From assembly GCA_049472395.1 (NCBI GenBank), contig JBLIRR010000022.1, positions 1 through 64,000 of the forward strand: a DNA stretch of 64,000 nt, given 5' to 3'. Position numbers and translations under genes: made by a program. The notes under the pieces are model-generated. The model did not search any database. It was not told where the DNA came from and worked only from the letters and a program-made list of their open reading frames with translations. Each line of letters begins with the position of its first letter. The stretch's first letter is position 1. Below are positions 16,408 to 26,400 of this stretch, one piece after another. This stretch comes from JBLIRR01 sp049472395. Lineage in GTDB: Bacteria > SZUA-182 > DTGQ01 > JBLIRR01.

Positions 16408-17097
16408 ATGACATTAGCAAAAAAAAGATCTCATAGTATATGCATAGTGTGTATTATAATTTTTTGTAGTTTTTTATTCGCCAATTTAGCAATGGCTCAA
16501 TATAATGTGTTTACGCCTTTTGCACCTCTCGTACCTCCCATATTCTATTCACCTCTTCCCTTTGCTCCCATGATTGCATCGCCTCCAGTTCTTCCAAGTC
16601 CCACGGTATCTCCTCTTGCGGCTGCGGCTCCGACAGCTTCTATTTCAGCACTTACTGGCCTTTTAAGTACGGGGCTTCCCAGCACACCAACCGGACTACC
16701 TTCTTCTTCAACCTCAACGGCAACAAGCACCGTTACCATCAATTGGAGTGGATTATGGATAAGTCTTCTCAATCCCAGCCAATTAGGGCCTATGAATTTA
16801 GTCTTGACGCAAAATACAACTACTGGCGCTGTGACAGGAACAGTGACGTTTATTTTAAATAAATTGGTGCCATTGCCAACACTAGTAACTGGCATAGCAA
16901 CGGGAACTTCATCGTTTACGTTAACAGGTGTATTTACTGACTATCAATTGGCATTAAGCGGACTCGCTCTTATACCAATAGATTATACTATCACTTTGAC
17001 TTTAACCCTAACAAGCCCCACTACCTTATCGGGGACCTATTCGATCCTCAGTATTAAGGAAAGTGATTTTGGTAGTGTTGATTTAACAGCCTTATAA
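16408..17097 (+). CDS. Secreted Pro/Thr-rich protein with beta-rich C-terminal half
   Basis: A 229-residue exported protein that I do not recognise. The signal peptide (residues 11-30) ends LAMA and the mature chain starts with Gln (QYNVF). A proline-rich segment of about 50 residues follows, then a Ser/Thr spacer. The C-terminal part of about 130 residues is rich in Thr, Leu and Val alternations and probably folds as beta sheet (WSGLWISLLNPSQLGPMNLV onwards). The N-terminal half resembles the array proteins at 29-46 kb, but it lacks their central Arg-Ala signature. It is monocistronic, with its own terminator. Confidence 0.7.
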   Translation: MTLAKKRSHSICIVCIIIFCSFLFANLAMAQYNVFTPFAPLVPPIFYSPLPFAPMIASPPVLPSPTVSPLAAAAPTASISALTGLLSTGLPSTPTGLPSSSTSTATSTVTINWSGLWISLLNPSQLGPMNLVLTQNTTTGAVTGTVTFILNKLVPLPTLVTGIATGTSSFTLTGVFTDYQLALSGLALIPIDYTITLTLTLTSPTTLSGTYSILSIKESDFGSVDLTAL

Positions 17098-17127
17098 TAG
17101 CTATATTTGCTACCTTACATCGTTATT

Positions 17128-17170
17128 AAGGAGAAACAAGGATGACACAGTTCTGTTTCTCCTTTTTTTT
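17128..17170 (+). terminator. Intrinsic terminator
   Basis: AAGGAGAAACA (17128-17138) pairs perfectly with TGTTTCTCCTT (17154-17164) across a 15-base loop, and a run of eight T follows. It ends the secreted-protein transcript. Confidence 0.9.
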
Positions 17171-17242
17171 ATCCACGCATGATTTAAACCCCATTCTTCT
17201 CAATGTTTTCGAATTTTTTTCTTCGCTGTTCGATAAGATATC

Positions 17243-18169
17243 ATGGAAAATATTATCGAAGCTATAAATATACAAATTGCACAGCTTGTGGATATGAATA
17301 ATGCTTATGAGGTGTTTGATGAAGTAAAGACGATTGTTTTCATGATATCACCGGAGTTTGCCATAGACTCAGTGAACGTAACATTTCAAGATGTTGTTGA
17401 TCTTTTTGAAGGCAGGTATCCTGGATACAATCAATGCAATACCATGTATCATGATTTAGTCCACACCATGAGCGCTATGCTGGCCATGACGAGGTTAATC
17501 CATGGGGCAATTCTCCAGGGCGAGACTATTAGCAACAAGAATATAGCACTCGGCTTGATTAGTGCCTTGATGCATGATACTGGATATATCCAGGACTTGG
17601 ATGATATGGTTGGAACCGGTGCCAAATATACGCTGACCCATATTAAACGCAGTATCGAATTTATGGAAAAATATTTTAAAGAAAAAGGTTTTTCCGGAGA
17701 GGATTTTGAAAACTGCCGGGATATCCTTGAATGTACTGGACTCAATACAAAAATCCATAAAATCAAATTTAAATCAAGACAAATCGAACTTTTGGGGAAA
17801 ATGCTCGGAACGGCCGATCTTTTGGGACAAATGGCAGACCGACTTTATCTTGAGAAATTAATCTACTTATATTATGAGTTTAAAGAGGGAGGCATTGAAG
17901 GGTATGATAATGAATTTAATTTGCTTACCAGTACTTTTGGATTTTTTAGTATTACAGAAAGAAGGATGGCGGGCGAATTAGGGGGTGTGAACAAATATAT
18001 GATTCATCATTTAAGAAAACGTTGGAATATAGACAAGGATTTATATAAAGAGGCTATTGAAAAGAACGAGCGGTATTTGAAATTTATTTTAGAAAATCAT
18101 GATAAAGGATATCGTGATTTTTTAAGACGCGGGGGTATTATCAAAAAGCTGGAGGAAGCAGGCATGTAG
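17243..18169 (+). CDS. HD-domain phosphohydrolase-like protein
   Basis: A 308-residue cytoplasmic protein with metal-binding histidines arranged as in the HD/PDEase superfamily. The pattern is YHDLVHT near residue 73, ALMHDTGY near residue 110, and a later THIKRS. Such enzymes hydrolyse nucleotide or cyclic nucleotide phosphoesters. The substrate here cannot be told. No additional sensor domain is visible. The gene ends 1 bp from the convergent U32 gene. Confidence 0.7.
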   Translation: MENIIEAINIQIAQLVDMNNAYEVFDEVKTIVFMISPEFAIDSVNVTFQDVVDLFEGRYPGYNQCNTMYHDLVHTMSAMLAMTRLIHGAILQGETISNKNIALGLISALMHDTGYIQDLDDMVGTGAKYTLTHIKRSIEFMEKYFKEKGFSGEDFENCRDILECTGLNTKIHKIKFKSRQIELLGKMLGTADLLGQMADRLYLEKLIYLYYEFKEGGIEGYDNEFNLLTSTFGFFSITERRMAGELGGVNKYMIHHLRKRWNIDKDLYKEAIEKNERYLKFILENHDKGYRDFLRRGGIIKKLEEAGM

Positions 18170-18170
18170 C

Positions 18171-19397
18171 TCATTGTATCTTTCTTCTTATCAAATCATG
18201 CCTTCTTATGTGAGCAGGCACATTAATAATAACTCTCTCCTGGGTATTGCCGAACTCTTTGATATTTCCATCAAGATCTCCCAAGGAGGTTACCTTCCAT
18301 ACAGTATCTTCAAGCCCCGGTGTGAGAAACTCTATTGTATCACCGCAATATAATTTGTTTCTCAGTTCAACTTCAGCATGATCATTGTGCACAGCTGTTA
18401 TCTGTCCTATAAAATCATGACTTCTTCTATAATTTATCCCGTCAAAATTAATACTCATATTATCCTTATCCCCGAAGAGCTTTCCACGTGTATATCCACG
18501 ATTACTGAAGGAAGAAAGCTCCTTAAGCCAGTAATCTTTGATTATATAAGGAGGGTTCTTTAAAGAATCAAGAGCCTCGCGATATGTTTTCACAACTCCA
18601 CCCAGATAATTGATCCCTTTCATTCTTCCCTCAATCTTAACGCTCGTAATCCCGACCTTTGCAATTTCCGGTACATACTCGATGAGACAAAGGTCCTTGG
18701 AACTCAATAGATACGTGCCCCGGTCATCTTCAAAGACGGGAAAATATTGTCCTGGCCGTTTCTCTTCCATCAATGTATAGCTCCATCGACAGGAGTTAGT
18801 GCACATGCCTCTATTCGCGCTTTTATACGCAAGAAAGCTGCTTATATAGCAACGGCCTGAATATGAGACGCATATAGATCCATGGACAAATATTTCTAAT
18901 TCAAGAGAGACCTTCTGCCTAATTTCTTTGATTTCATCTAAGGAGAGCTCTCTTGCCAGGATCAATCTTTTTGCTCCCATTTTTTCCCAAAAGAGCGCGC
19001 TTTCATAATTGGTGATATTGGCCTGTGTGCTAATGTGCACCGGTAAATTCGGTGCAATCTCCTTGACCATACACAACAGACCCGCATCAGAGATAATAAT
19101 CCCGTCAGCTCCCAGCTCTTTTATACAATGAACATACTCTCTTAATAAACCAATATCTCTGTTATGGGGGAATATATTTGCGGTAATATAGGCTTGTGCA
19201 CCCTTTTTATGGGTATACCCGATGGCGAGCTGTACTTCCTCCTCATTAAAATTTTTTGCCATCGCCCGCAAGCTAAACCGTGAATCTCCAAGATACACCG
19301 CATCAGCTCCATAGTGAAGAGCTATTATTAGCTTTTCAAAATTTCCTGCAGGAGCTATAAGTTGGGGTATGGTAGTGCTCATGTGAAACTCTTTCAT
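18171..19397 (-). CDS. U32 family protein (tRNA/rRNA hydroxylation or peptidase U32)
   Basis: A 408-residue member of the U32 family. It starts with LIAPAGNFEKLIIALHYGADAVYLG and carries the signature EIFVHGSICVSYSGRCYIS near residue 175. Cysteines in SGRC, GMCTNSC and nearby segments match the Fe-S ligands of U32 proteins. Characterised relatives (TrhP, RlhA) take part in hydroxylation of tRNA uridine 34 or of 23S rRNA, and older annotation calls them collagenase-like peptidases. An alternative start lies five codons downstream. Which relative this is cannot be decided here. Confidence 0.85.
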   Translation of the reverse strand: MKEFHMSTTIPQLIAPAGNFEKLIIALHYGADAVYLGDSRFSLRAMAKNFNEEEVQLAIGYTHKKGAQAYITANIFPHNRDIGLLREYVHCIKELGADGIIISDAGLLCMVKEIAPNLPVHISTQANITNYESALFWEKMGAKRLILARELSLDEIKEIRQKVSLELEIFVHGSICVSYSGRCYISSFLAYKSANRGMCTNSCRWSYTLMEEKRPGQYFPVFEDDRGTYLLSSKDLCLIEYVPEIAKVGITSVKIEGRMKGINYLGGVVKTYREALDSLKNPPYIIKDYWLKELSSFSNRGYTRGKLFGDKDNMSINFDGINYRRSHDFIGQITAVHNDHAEVELRNKLYCGDTIEFLTPGLEDTVWKVTSLGDLDGNIKEFGNTQERVIINVPAHIRRHDLIRRKIQ

Positions 19398-19723
19398 ACT
19401 CTTAATCTATAAATAATGTTTATTCATAACATCCATAGTATTGCCACTTTCTAAAAATACATATACGTCTTAAGCGTTCTGAAGGTGTGTTCTCAGAACG
19501 CGAGGTCACCCGCTCACTACATGATATGTGTCCAAAAGAATCGCCGGAAGTTTACTAAACCCATCGAACTCGCTATAATAGTTATACTATACTAATTATA
19601 GATGATAAAGTAAATTGTTTTTACCCAGCAGCGAGAAACTCTGCCTGAAAAATTACTTAAACATAAAAGAAAAACCAGCAAGGAAAAATAATATCGCTTG
19701 GAAGAGGCGAGCAAAGAGCTTAG
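19398..19723. other. Divergent intergenic region with a hairpin
   Basis: Lies between the U32 gene and smc. A perfect inverted repeat, GCGTTCTGA (19474-19482) and TCAGAACGC (19493-19501), has no T-run on either side. It is more likely an operator or RNA hairpin than a terminator. AT-rich sequence at 19575-19610 could hold the smc promoter. Nothing else is evident. Confidence 0.4.
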
Positions 19724-22700
19724 ATGATATTAGAGAGTATCTCTATTCGAGGATTCAAATCCTTTGAAGGACCCATCAAGATTCCTTTCAAAAAAGGTAT
19801 TTCCGCTATTGTAGGCCCAAACGGATGCGGTAAAAGCAATATAGCCGATGCCATCCGATGGGTTTTGGGGGAGCAAAGCGCGCGGCTCCTCAGGGGCAGA
19901 AATATGGAGGACGTTATTTTTAACGGCTCAAGTACCCGCAAACCTCTGGGTATGGTTGAAGTGACACTTGATTTTACCAACGAAGGGGATCTACCGGTCG
20001 ATTATCATCAGATAAGGATAGCACGAAGATTGTTCAGATCTGGTGAGAGTGTCTATTTATTGAATAAAACCCCATGCCGTCTTAAGGATATCACCAATTT
20101 GTTTATTAGCTGCGGGTTGGGGAAGAATGCTTATTTTTGTATAGAACAAGGTAATATTGATTTCATTATAACCGCAAAGCCTGAGGAGCGAAGAATTTTA
20201 ATAGAAACATCTGCAGGTATACTAAAATATAAGGAACAGAAAAAAGAGGCAATAAAGAAGATTGAGGATGCCCGCCAGAATTTGATCCGTTTAAAGGATA
20301 TTAGCACAGAGGTTGAGAGCCAGTATAATCACCTTGAGAGTCAGGCTGCCCAGGCCAAGGCCTACAAAGAACTTATGGATCAAACAGATAGGGATGAACA
20401 GGACCTGTTAAAGCTTCAATATACACTTTTAAAATGCTCCAAGGATCAGATAGATGGTATATTAGAGAAGATTAAAGACAAAGAGATTGGCTTGCAGACT
20501 CGCGGATCAGCACAAGAGGTCGAGATTGAGAGATTGCAGCTTCTGCTTTCTCAAAAGGAGACAGAGTTAAGCACTGTGCAAAGGCTCTGTTGGTCACTCG
20601 AGAAAGAAATTACGCAAAAGAATGAACAACTTTCTTCCAAAGAAAAGGAATATCACTTCAGGGAGGAATCTCTTACCACATACATAAAGGAGCGGGACGC
20701 ACTTCGAATCAAAAAGGCAAATCTTGTTCAAATGCTCGAAAAGATAAAGGGTACTTTGACTGAGAGCACACATCAATTAGAACAGCAGCACACGCAGCAT
20801 CAAGTGCTTCAGGAAACACTCCACAAGATACAGAAGGATCGAAGCAGTATTCATGATGAGATTGAGAAAAAGAGAAAGAACCTTTCATTTACATCGGCCC
20901 AAATAGGCATTCTGCAGAATAATCAAAATCATCTTCTCTCAAAAAAGGATGATATAAGCAGACAATTCATAGTCATGATCGAGCAGATAGAAAAAATATT
21001 GGAGAGCATTCTTTCTCTCGAGGAAAAACGTGATTACTATCTTGAATCCAAGATACAGGTGGAGGGCACTCTTTCGGATCTGGAAAAAGAGCTTGCTGCC
21101 TTAACCGAAGAGAGATCTTCGTGTGAGCATGCCGTATTGGAGACACACCATACTATTGAAAAAACCACTATCGAGCTTGAGCGTCTCAAAACAAAGAAAG
21201 AGCATTTGATTGAGATGGAAAAGAGAATGGAGGGCTTTGGAGAGGGTGTACGATGCCTTCTTACAGGGAGTCAATCCGGCAAGGTGCGCACTATCATTGC
21301 TCAAATTATCGAGACTGATCCTGGCTACGAATGCGCTGTTGAATCAGCCCTGGGGCCAAGTGTAGAGCATATGCTTGTTGATTCTTGTGAGCATGGATTA
21401 GATCTCATCCGCTATTTAAAAGAAAAAAAGATCGGGCGTGGGACATTTATTCCTCTCCAACTCTTCGTGAAGCGTGGGATGATGAGGCCGGATGAGAGTG
21501 TAAGTGACGAGATTTTACAGCACCCTTGTGTTTTAGGGCGGCTCGTGGATTTCATTCGTTATCCGGCACAATACCGTCCTATTATTATGTATCTCCTTGG
21601 TGATTTGATTGTCACGCAGGACATAGAGAGCAGTCTCGATATGCTTGAGCATACGAAAAAATATTTTCGCATGGTAACGATGGCAGGAGATCTTATCGTC
21701 TCAAACGGTGTGGTCTCAGGGGGAAGCGAGAATGGCAGATCAGATGGTTTCCTAAAACGAAAACGAGAATTGAGACAGGTGTGTGACCGCATCGGCGTGT
21801 ATGAGGAAAGATTAGTGGATTTGAAAAAACAGCACGCTCTCCAGACAGAGAGGCTTTTATCCTTAAAGGAGAAGGTGAAATTATTAACGGAGAAAAAACA
21901 CGACCTCGATACCCAGAAAAAGGATATACACAGGGAAGTGCACTACACTCAGGCAGAGATCGACCGTCAGAAAAGGCATGAAGATCGATTGCGTCTCGAG
22001 AAAGAGGCACGGCTTGGTGATCAAGCGGAGATAGCTGAGATAATAAAGAATGAAGAGGAGAGAATAGATACACTGCGCAAAGAACAAGAAGAGATGACCC
22101 GGGCACTGGAAACAATCATGAAAGAAAGTGAGGCCTTTGATGAAAAATATCAACGCATCAATAAGGATTTTTTGGAAAACAAGGTGGCACTTTCGCATGC
22201 TGAAGAGAGAATAAAATCCATTACAAAGGAAAGAGAGCTTTTATGTCAGAGTCTTCAAGAGATAGAGGAGAAGGAAAAGAAGGATCAGCATATATTGCAG
22301 GAGCTGAAAGAGCGATTGGTCGTGCTGCAGGAGGAAAAAGCTGACCTTAAAAAAGCACTCCCCCAATTACACAAAGAGTGTGAAGAAAAAAATGTGCAAA
22401 GCACACGGTTCGACGCTGAGATAGGAGACATCAGGGAACAGCTCACCGGACTCAACAGATCACTTCGCACTAATCGCCAAAATCTAGACAAGATACGAAG
22501 AGAAAAACAAGAGAAAGAAATAACCTCTGCCCAATATGAAACCCAGCTTAGGCAGCTCTTTTCTGTGCTGCGCGAGCCACTCCCCGAGCACAGTGGAGAT
22601 AGTGATGTGGGAGAATTGGAGAAGAGGGTCGAGGAGAAAAGAGAAAAGCTTGCCGAGGCCAAAGAAAAGCTCTCCTCCATGGGGTATGTGAATATGGGGG

Positions 22701-23302
22701 CTATAGAGGAATTTGAAAAGTGCGGGAAGCGTTTAACTTTCTTAAATCAGCAACAGACAGACTTAGAAACATCAATCACCTCTCTTTCCTCTATAATTAA
22801 AGAGATTAATGCCACCTCAGAAAGGCTATTTATGGAAGCCTTTCATAAGGTCAATGAGAATTTCAAGGAGCTGTTTAATCGCTTATTTGAGGGTGGCGAG
22901 GCAGAGCTCACGCTCGATGATAATACTGATATCTTAGAGACAGGGATTGAGATTAGCGCGCGCGCACCCGGCAAGAGACAGCAGAATATCATCTTAATGT
23001 CCGGGGGAGAGAAAGCTCTTACGGCCTTTGCTCTTATGATGGCAGTATACCAGTTGAAGCCGAGCCCCTTTTGTATTCTGGATGAAGCAGATGCCGCACT
23101 TGATGAAATAAACACAGATCGGTTTATTAATTTGCTGAGAGAGACCAAAGACAAAACCCAGTTTATCGTCATAACCCATAGCAGAAAAACGATAATGGCA
23201 GCGGATATTCTCTATGGAATAACCATGGAAACACCGGGTGTCTCAAAAGTGATTCCTACCCGACTTGATGAGTTATGTAACGTGCAACCACTGGCTGTAT
23301 AA
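19724..23302 (+). CDS. smc: Chromosome segregation protein SMC
   Basis: The 1192-residue ATPase of the bacterial condensin complex. The N-terminal head has Walker A GPNGCGKSN near residue 32. Two long coiled coils flank a hinge at about residues 510-670 (GYECAVESALGPSVEHMLVD to GDLIVSNGVVSGGSENG). The C-terminal head has signature LMSGGEKALTAFA and Walker B PFCILDEADAALDE. The length is typical. scpA and scpB are not adjacent. Confidence 0.96.
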   Translation: MILESISIRGFKSFEGPIKIPFKKGISAIVGPNGCGKSNIADAIRWVLGEQSARLLRGRNMEDVIFNGSSTRKPLGMVEVTLDFTNEGDLPVDYHQIRIARRLFRSGESVYLLNKTPCRLKDITNLFISCGLGKNAYFCIEQGNIDFIITAKPEERRILIETSAGILKYKEQKKEAIKKIEDARQNLIRLKDISTEVESQYNHLESQAAQAKAYKELMDQTDRDEQDLLKLQYTLLKCSKDQIDGILEKIKDKEIGLQTRGSAQEVEIERLQLLLSQKETELSTVQRLCWSLEKEITQKNEQLSSKEKEYHFREESLTTYIKERDALRIKKANLVQMLEKIKGTLTESTHQLEQQHTQHQVLQETLHKIQKDRSSIHDEIEKKRKNLSFTSAQIGILQNNQNHLLSKKDDISRQFIVMIEQIEKILESILSLEEKRDYYLESKIQVEGTLSDLEKELAALTEERSSCEHAVLETHHTIEKTTIELERLKTKKEHLIEMEKRMEGFGEGVRCLLTGSQSGKVRTIIAQIIETDPGYECAVESALGPSVEHMLVDSCEHGLDLIRYLKEKKIGRGTFIPLQLFVKRGMMRPDESVSDEILQHPCVLGRLVDFIRYPAQYRPIIMYLLGDLIVTQDIESSLDMLEHTKKYFRMVTMAGDLIVSNGVVSGGSENGRSDGFLKRKRELRQVCDRIGVYEERLVDLKKQHALQTERLLSLKEKVKLLTEKKHDLDTQKKDIHREVHYTQAEIDRQKRHEDRLRLEKEARLGDQAEIAEIIKNEEERIDTLRKEQEEMTRALETIMKESEAFDEKYQRINKDFLENKVALSHAEERIKSITKERELLCQSLQEIEEKEKKDQHILQELKERLVVLQEEKADLKKALPQLHKECEEKNVQSTRFDAEIGDIREQLTGLNRSLRTNRQNLDKIRREKQEKEITSAQYETQLRQLFSVLREPLPEHSGDSDVGELEKRVEEKREKLAEAKEKLSSMGYVNMGAIEEFEKCGKRLTFLNQQQTDLETSITSLSSIIKEINATSERLFMEAFHKVNENFKELFNRLFEGGEAELTLDDNTDILETGIEISARAPGKRQQNIILMSGGEKALTAFALMMAVYQLKPSPFCILDEADAALDEINTDRFINLLRETKDKTQFIVITHSRKTIMAADILYGITMETPGVSKVIPTRLDELCNVQPLAV

Positions 23303-23401
23303 ATTATTTCACCTTCCATTTATTTTCGAATTCAATTACATACCCTTCCGACAAGAATTTAGAACTATAACTACAATGAGATAAAGGTGATCCGTAATTA
23401 A

Positions 23402-26400
23402 ATGTTTCATGATGGTGAGCGAGCATATGAGGTGAGGGAGAAATCAGGGCTCGGCACAAAAATCTTAAGGTGTGTGTGGCTCCTGGGGCTGTGTGTGGGA
23501 CTTTTCCTATTATGGGAAGAGTCCCTGGCAAAATCTTTGTATATGATTGCCGATACTAATAATGATCCTACCCCTATTCATGCCTATGATATTCAGGACC
23601 CTAATTTGGTTTTTCAATCCATGATTTATGTCCCATCCCTGAGCGGTGGGGTGGAAGGAGGCGGCGTAGGTATTGCAATAGATGAATATTACTCGATACT
23701 TTTTGTGACCTATGAGGGTTCTGACTCGATTCAGTTAATTGACGCAACATCAATGGCGAATTTGGGCACTACAAGGGCCCCCGAAGCACAGGATCTTGCA
23801 GGGATAGTTCTGGATCAGGGCTATCAAAAGCTTTATTGCGTGGATCGTGGCACAAATCAATTATACGTGTATGATTGGAAAGTCTGGTCGAAAACGCTTT
23901 CATTAGTCTCGGGAGCACCCTTTACGCTCCAGGGTATGACAAGTGGCGCATTTGGCATTGCGCTTGATGAAAGTGATGATGTCACTCATGTGCTTTATGT
24001 CACAGACTATGATGCCCAAATGGTGAGGGCTTATGAGGCAAGCACGGATATTAATACTACACCGGATCCGAGCCGGAGCTTTTCAGTGAGTCATAAACCC
24101 ATTGGGATTGCTATAGATATGAATAATCAATTTGTCTATACGGGTGGGGGTTGGGGATATTCGCCACTTTTAACCAGGTATGACCTTAATCACAACGTTG
24201 AGGACCTCTCCCCTGATGTTTCGGGGGCAATGGGTATTGCTGTTGACCAGGGAAATGGTAACGTGTATATAACAACCGGTTTTATAGAGGATAAGTTAAA
24301 GGCATTTAATAGCAATCTTAATCAATTATGGAGCTCTTCTGTGCTTGCCGGAGATCCCACCGGAATATGTATTCCGATACAAGATATCTCGTATAATCCA
24401 CTTTTCTTTAGAATACAGACGGATACCAGTGACCGGCCAATTGATCCTAATAATAGAATAACCTATCATCTGAGTTTCTATAATCCCGGCCCCGGAACAA
24501 TAACCACGACCACATTATACAATCCTATTCCCTCCGGTACGTCATGCTATCTAGCCACAGAGCCGGCAACTCATTCTGGATCACTTGATGAAGTATTCCA
24601 ACCCGTTACGTGGAATTTTGGCACAGTAGAGCCCGGAGAATTCATCTGTGTTGATTTGATACTCAAGGTTACCGCCTCACCGGGGGATATGTCGGATGAT
24701 ATAATAATGAACATGTCCACCTTGACAAGCACTCTTTCAGATGGCAATACAGTTCAGGTCACCCGAAAATTTTATAATATGCTTGTCCCTGAGGCAAGCA
24801 GTGATCAGTATACGACCCTGACCCAATCCCTTGTTCCTAATTTACCCGATGCCGAGCTATTTGAAACATTTGGCACGCTCACCCTCATCACAAATGGCGG
24901 AAGTTTTGCCCCTACCTCACCCACCTTCATTATTTCTCATGGGTTTAATAGTGAAGGGGGAAGTACCATGCCCTTGTGGCAACAGAATATGGGCAACGAA
25001 ATAAACGCCGAACTTGGGGGATCTGTCAATGTCTTTTTGTGGAATTGGCAAGATCACGCGGGTGCACTCTCAAGCTCCTCTTTTCCTGTCCCCTATCACA
25101 AGGTCGAATCTGCCGGGAAGAATTTGGCGTATGCTCTTGAAGGCGCGGGTATCCCTGCGGATTATTCCGATGATATACATCTCATAGGACATAGTCTCGG
25201 GACCGGCGTGATCGTATATGCAACAAAATATATCGACATTGACTATCAAAATAATATACGAGAAAATATAAAGCATTTCACCTTTCTCGATTCACCCTAT
25301 CGCTTTGCTCATCCGGGAGGTTCTTTTCTCGCAGATTATGTGAAGGATGCGAATAATATATTCCTGGATAATTATTATTCTCAAAAAGAAAAATTTTTCG
25401 GATCTACACAGATTTCTCTGGGATTTGATATGAACTGGTTCTCAGGATATAAATGTGCTGATACAAATGTAAATTTATGGAATCTGGACCTATCCTCCGA
25501 TAATTGCGGTCATCAGTGGTATTTAAGCTCAATTACTGCATTTGATGATCCTACCATACTTGGGGATACTACTGTTCCACTTCCCTCTGCTATCGATTAT
25601 GGCTTTGCGTGGTATGCTTCTCTGCGCAGCTCTTCTCAACATTATACCCATATCCTTCCGGATCCGAATACCCCCTCACCAAAATGGGAGATTCAACCGG
25701 GCTATTGGGACCCGAATATATCTCAGGTTGTGAACAAGAGTCCCTGGATCGCAGGTTCTGTTGAGTATCAAACCGGTGTTGCCACTGAACTGACAGAAAA
25801 TGCAAAGAATCTACTCAATGAGTATGCCGCAAATAACAGTGTAAAGATAATCATCTATGAGGTTAATTCATTTAATGCCTTAGCGGATATAGCAGACTTT
25901 ATTGTTGATACGGAAGAGCATGCATTATGGGTGCTTGGCGATGCCACTATCACAGGCGGGGAGGGAGCCTATGGCGTGCTTCAATTAACTATAAGCTCAG
26001 AGGCAACGGTTTCAACCGAGATAACTATTTCTGATCAGGTAAATGCATTGCGATACAGTTTTGAATTTCCCCTGGTAGACCCGAATTGCATATTGGAAAC
26101 ATTTATAGACAATGCGGTGGTCAATATAATTTATGCTGATGACTATACCGGGAGGGGGTGGCAATATTCGGAATGGATCGATATATCCTCAGTGGCAGGA
26201 GACACAGTGGATCTATCCTTTCGTCTGAGTAATACAGGTGAGGATATGCAAGGAATAGTAAATATAGATGAACTACTATTTGCCAAGATTATGCCTGCGG
26301 TTGACGCAGATAAAGATGGTGTGATTGACAGTGAAGATAATTGCCCCAATAGAGATAATCCTTCTCAGACAGACACCGATAACGATGGGGTGGGAGATGT

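Noticed and set aside
19474..19501. Hairpin upstream of smc as a terminator
   Set aside because: The 9-bp stem is perfect, but there is no T-run on either strand, and the flanking genes diverge, so no transcript should end here.
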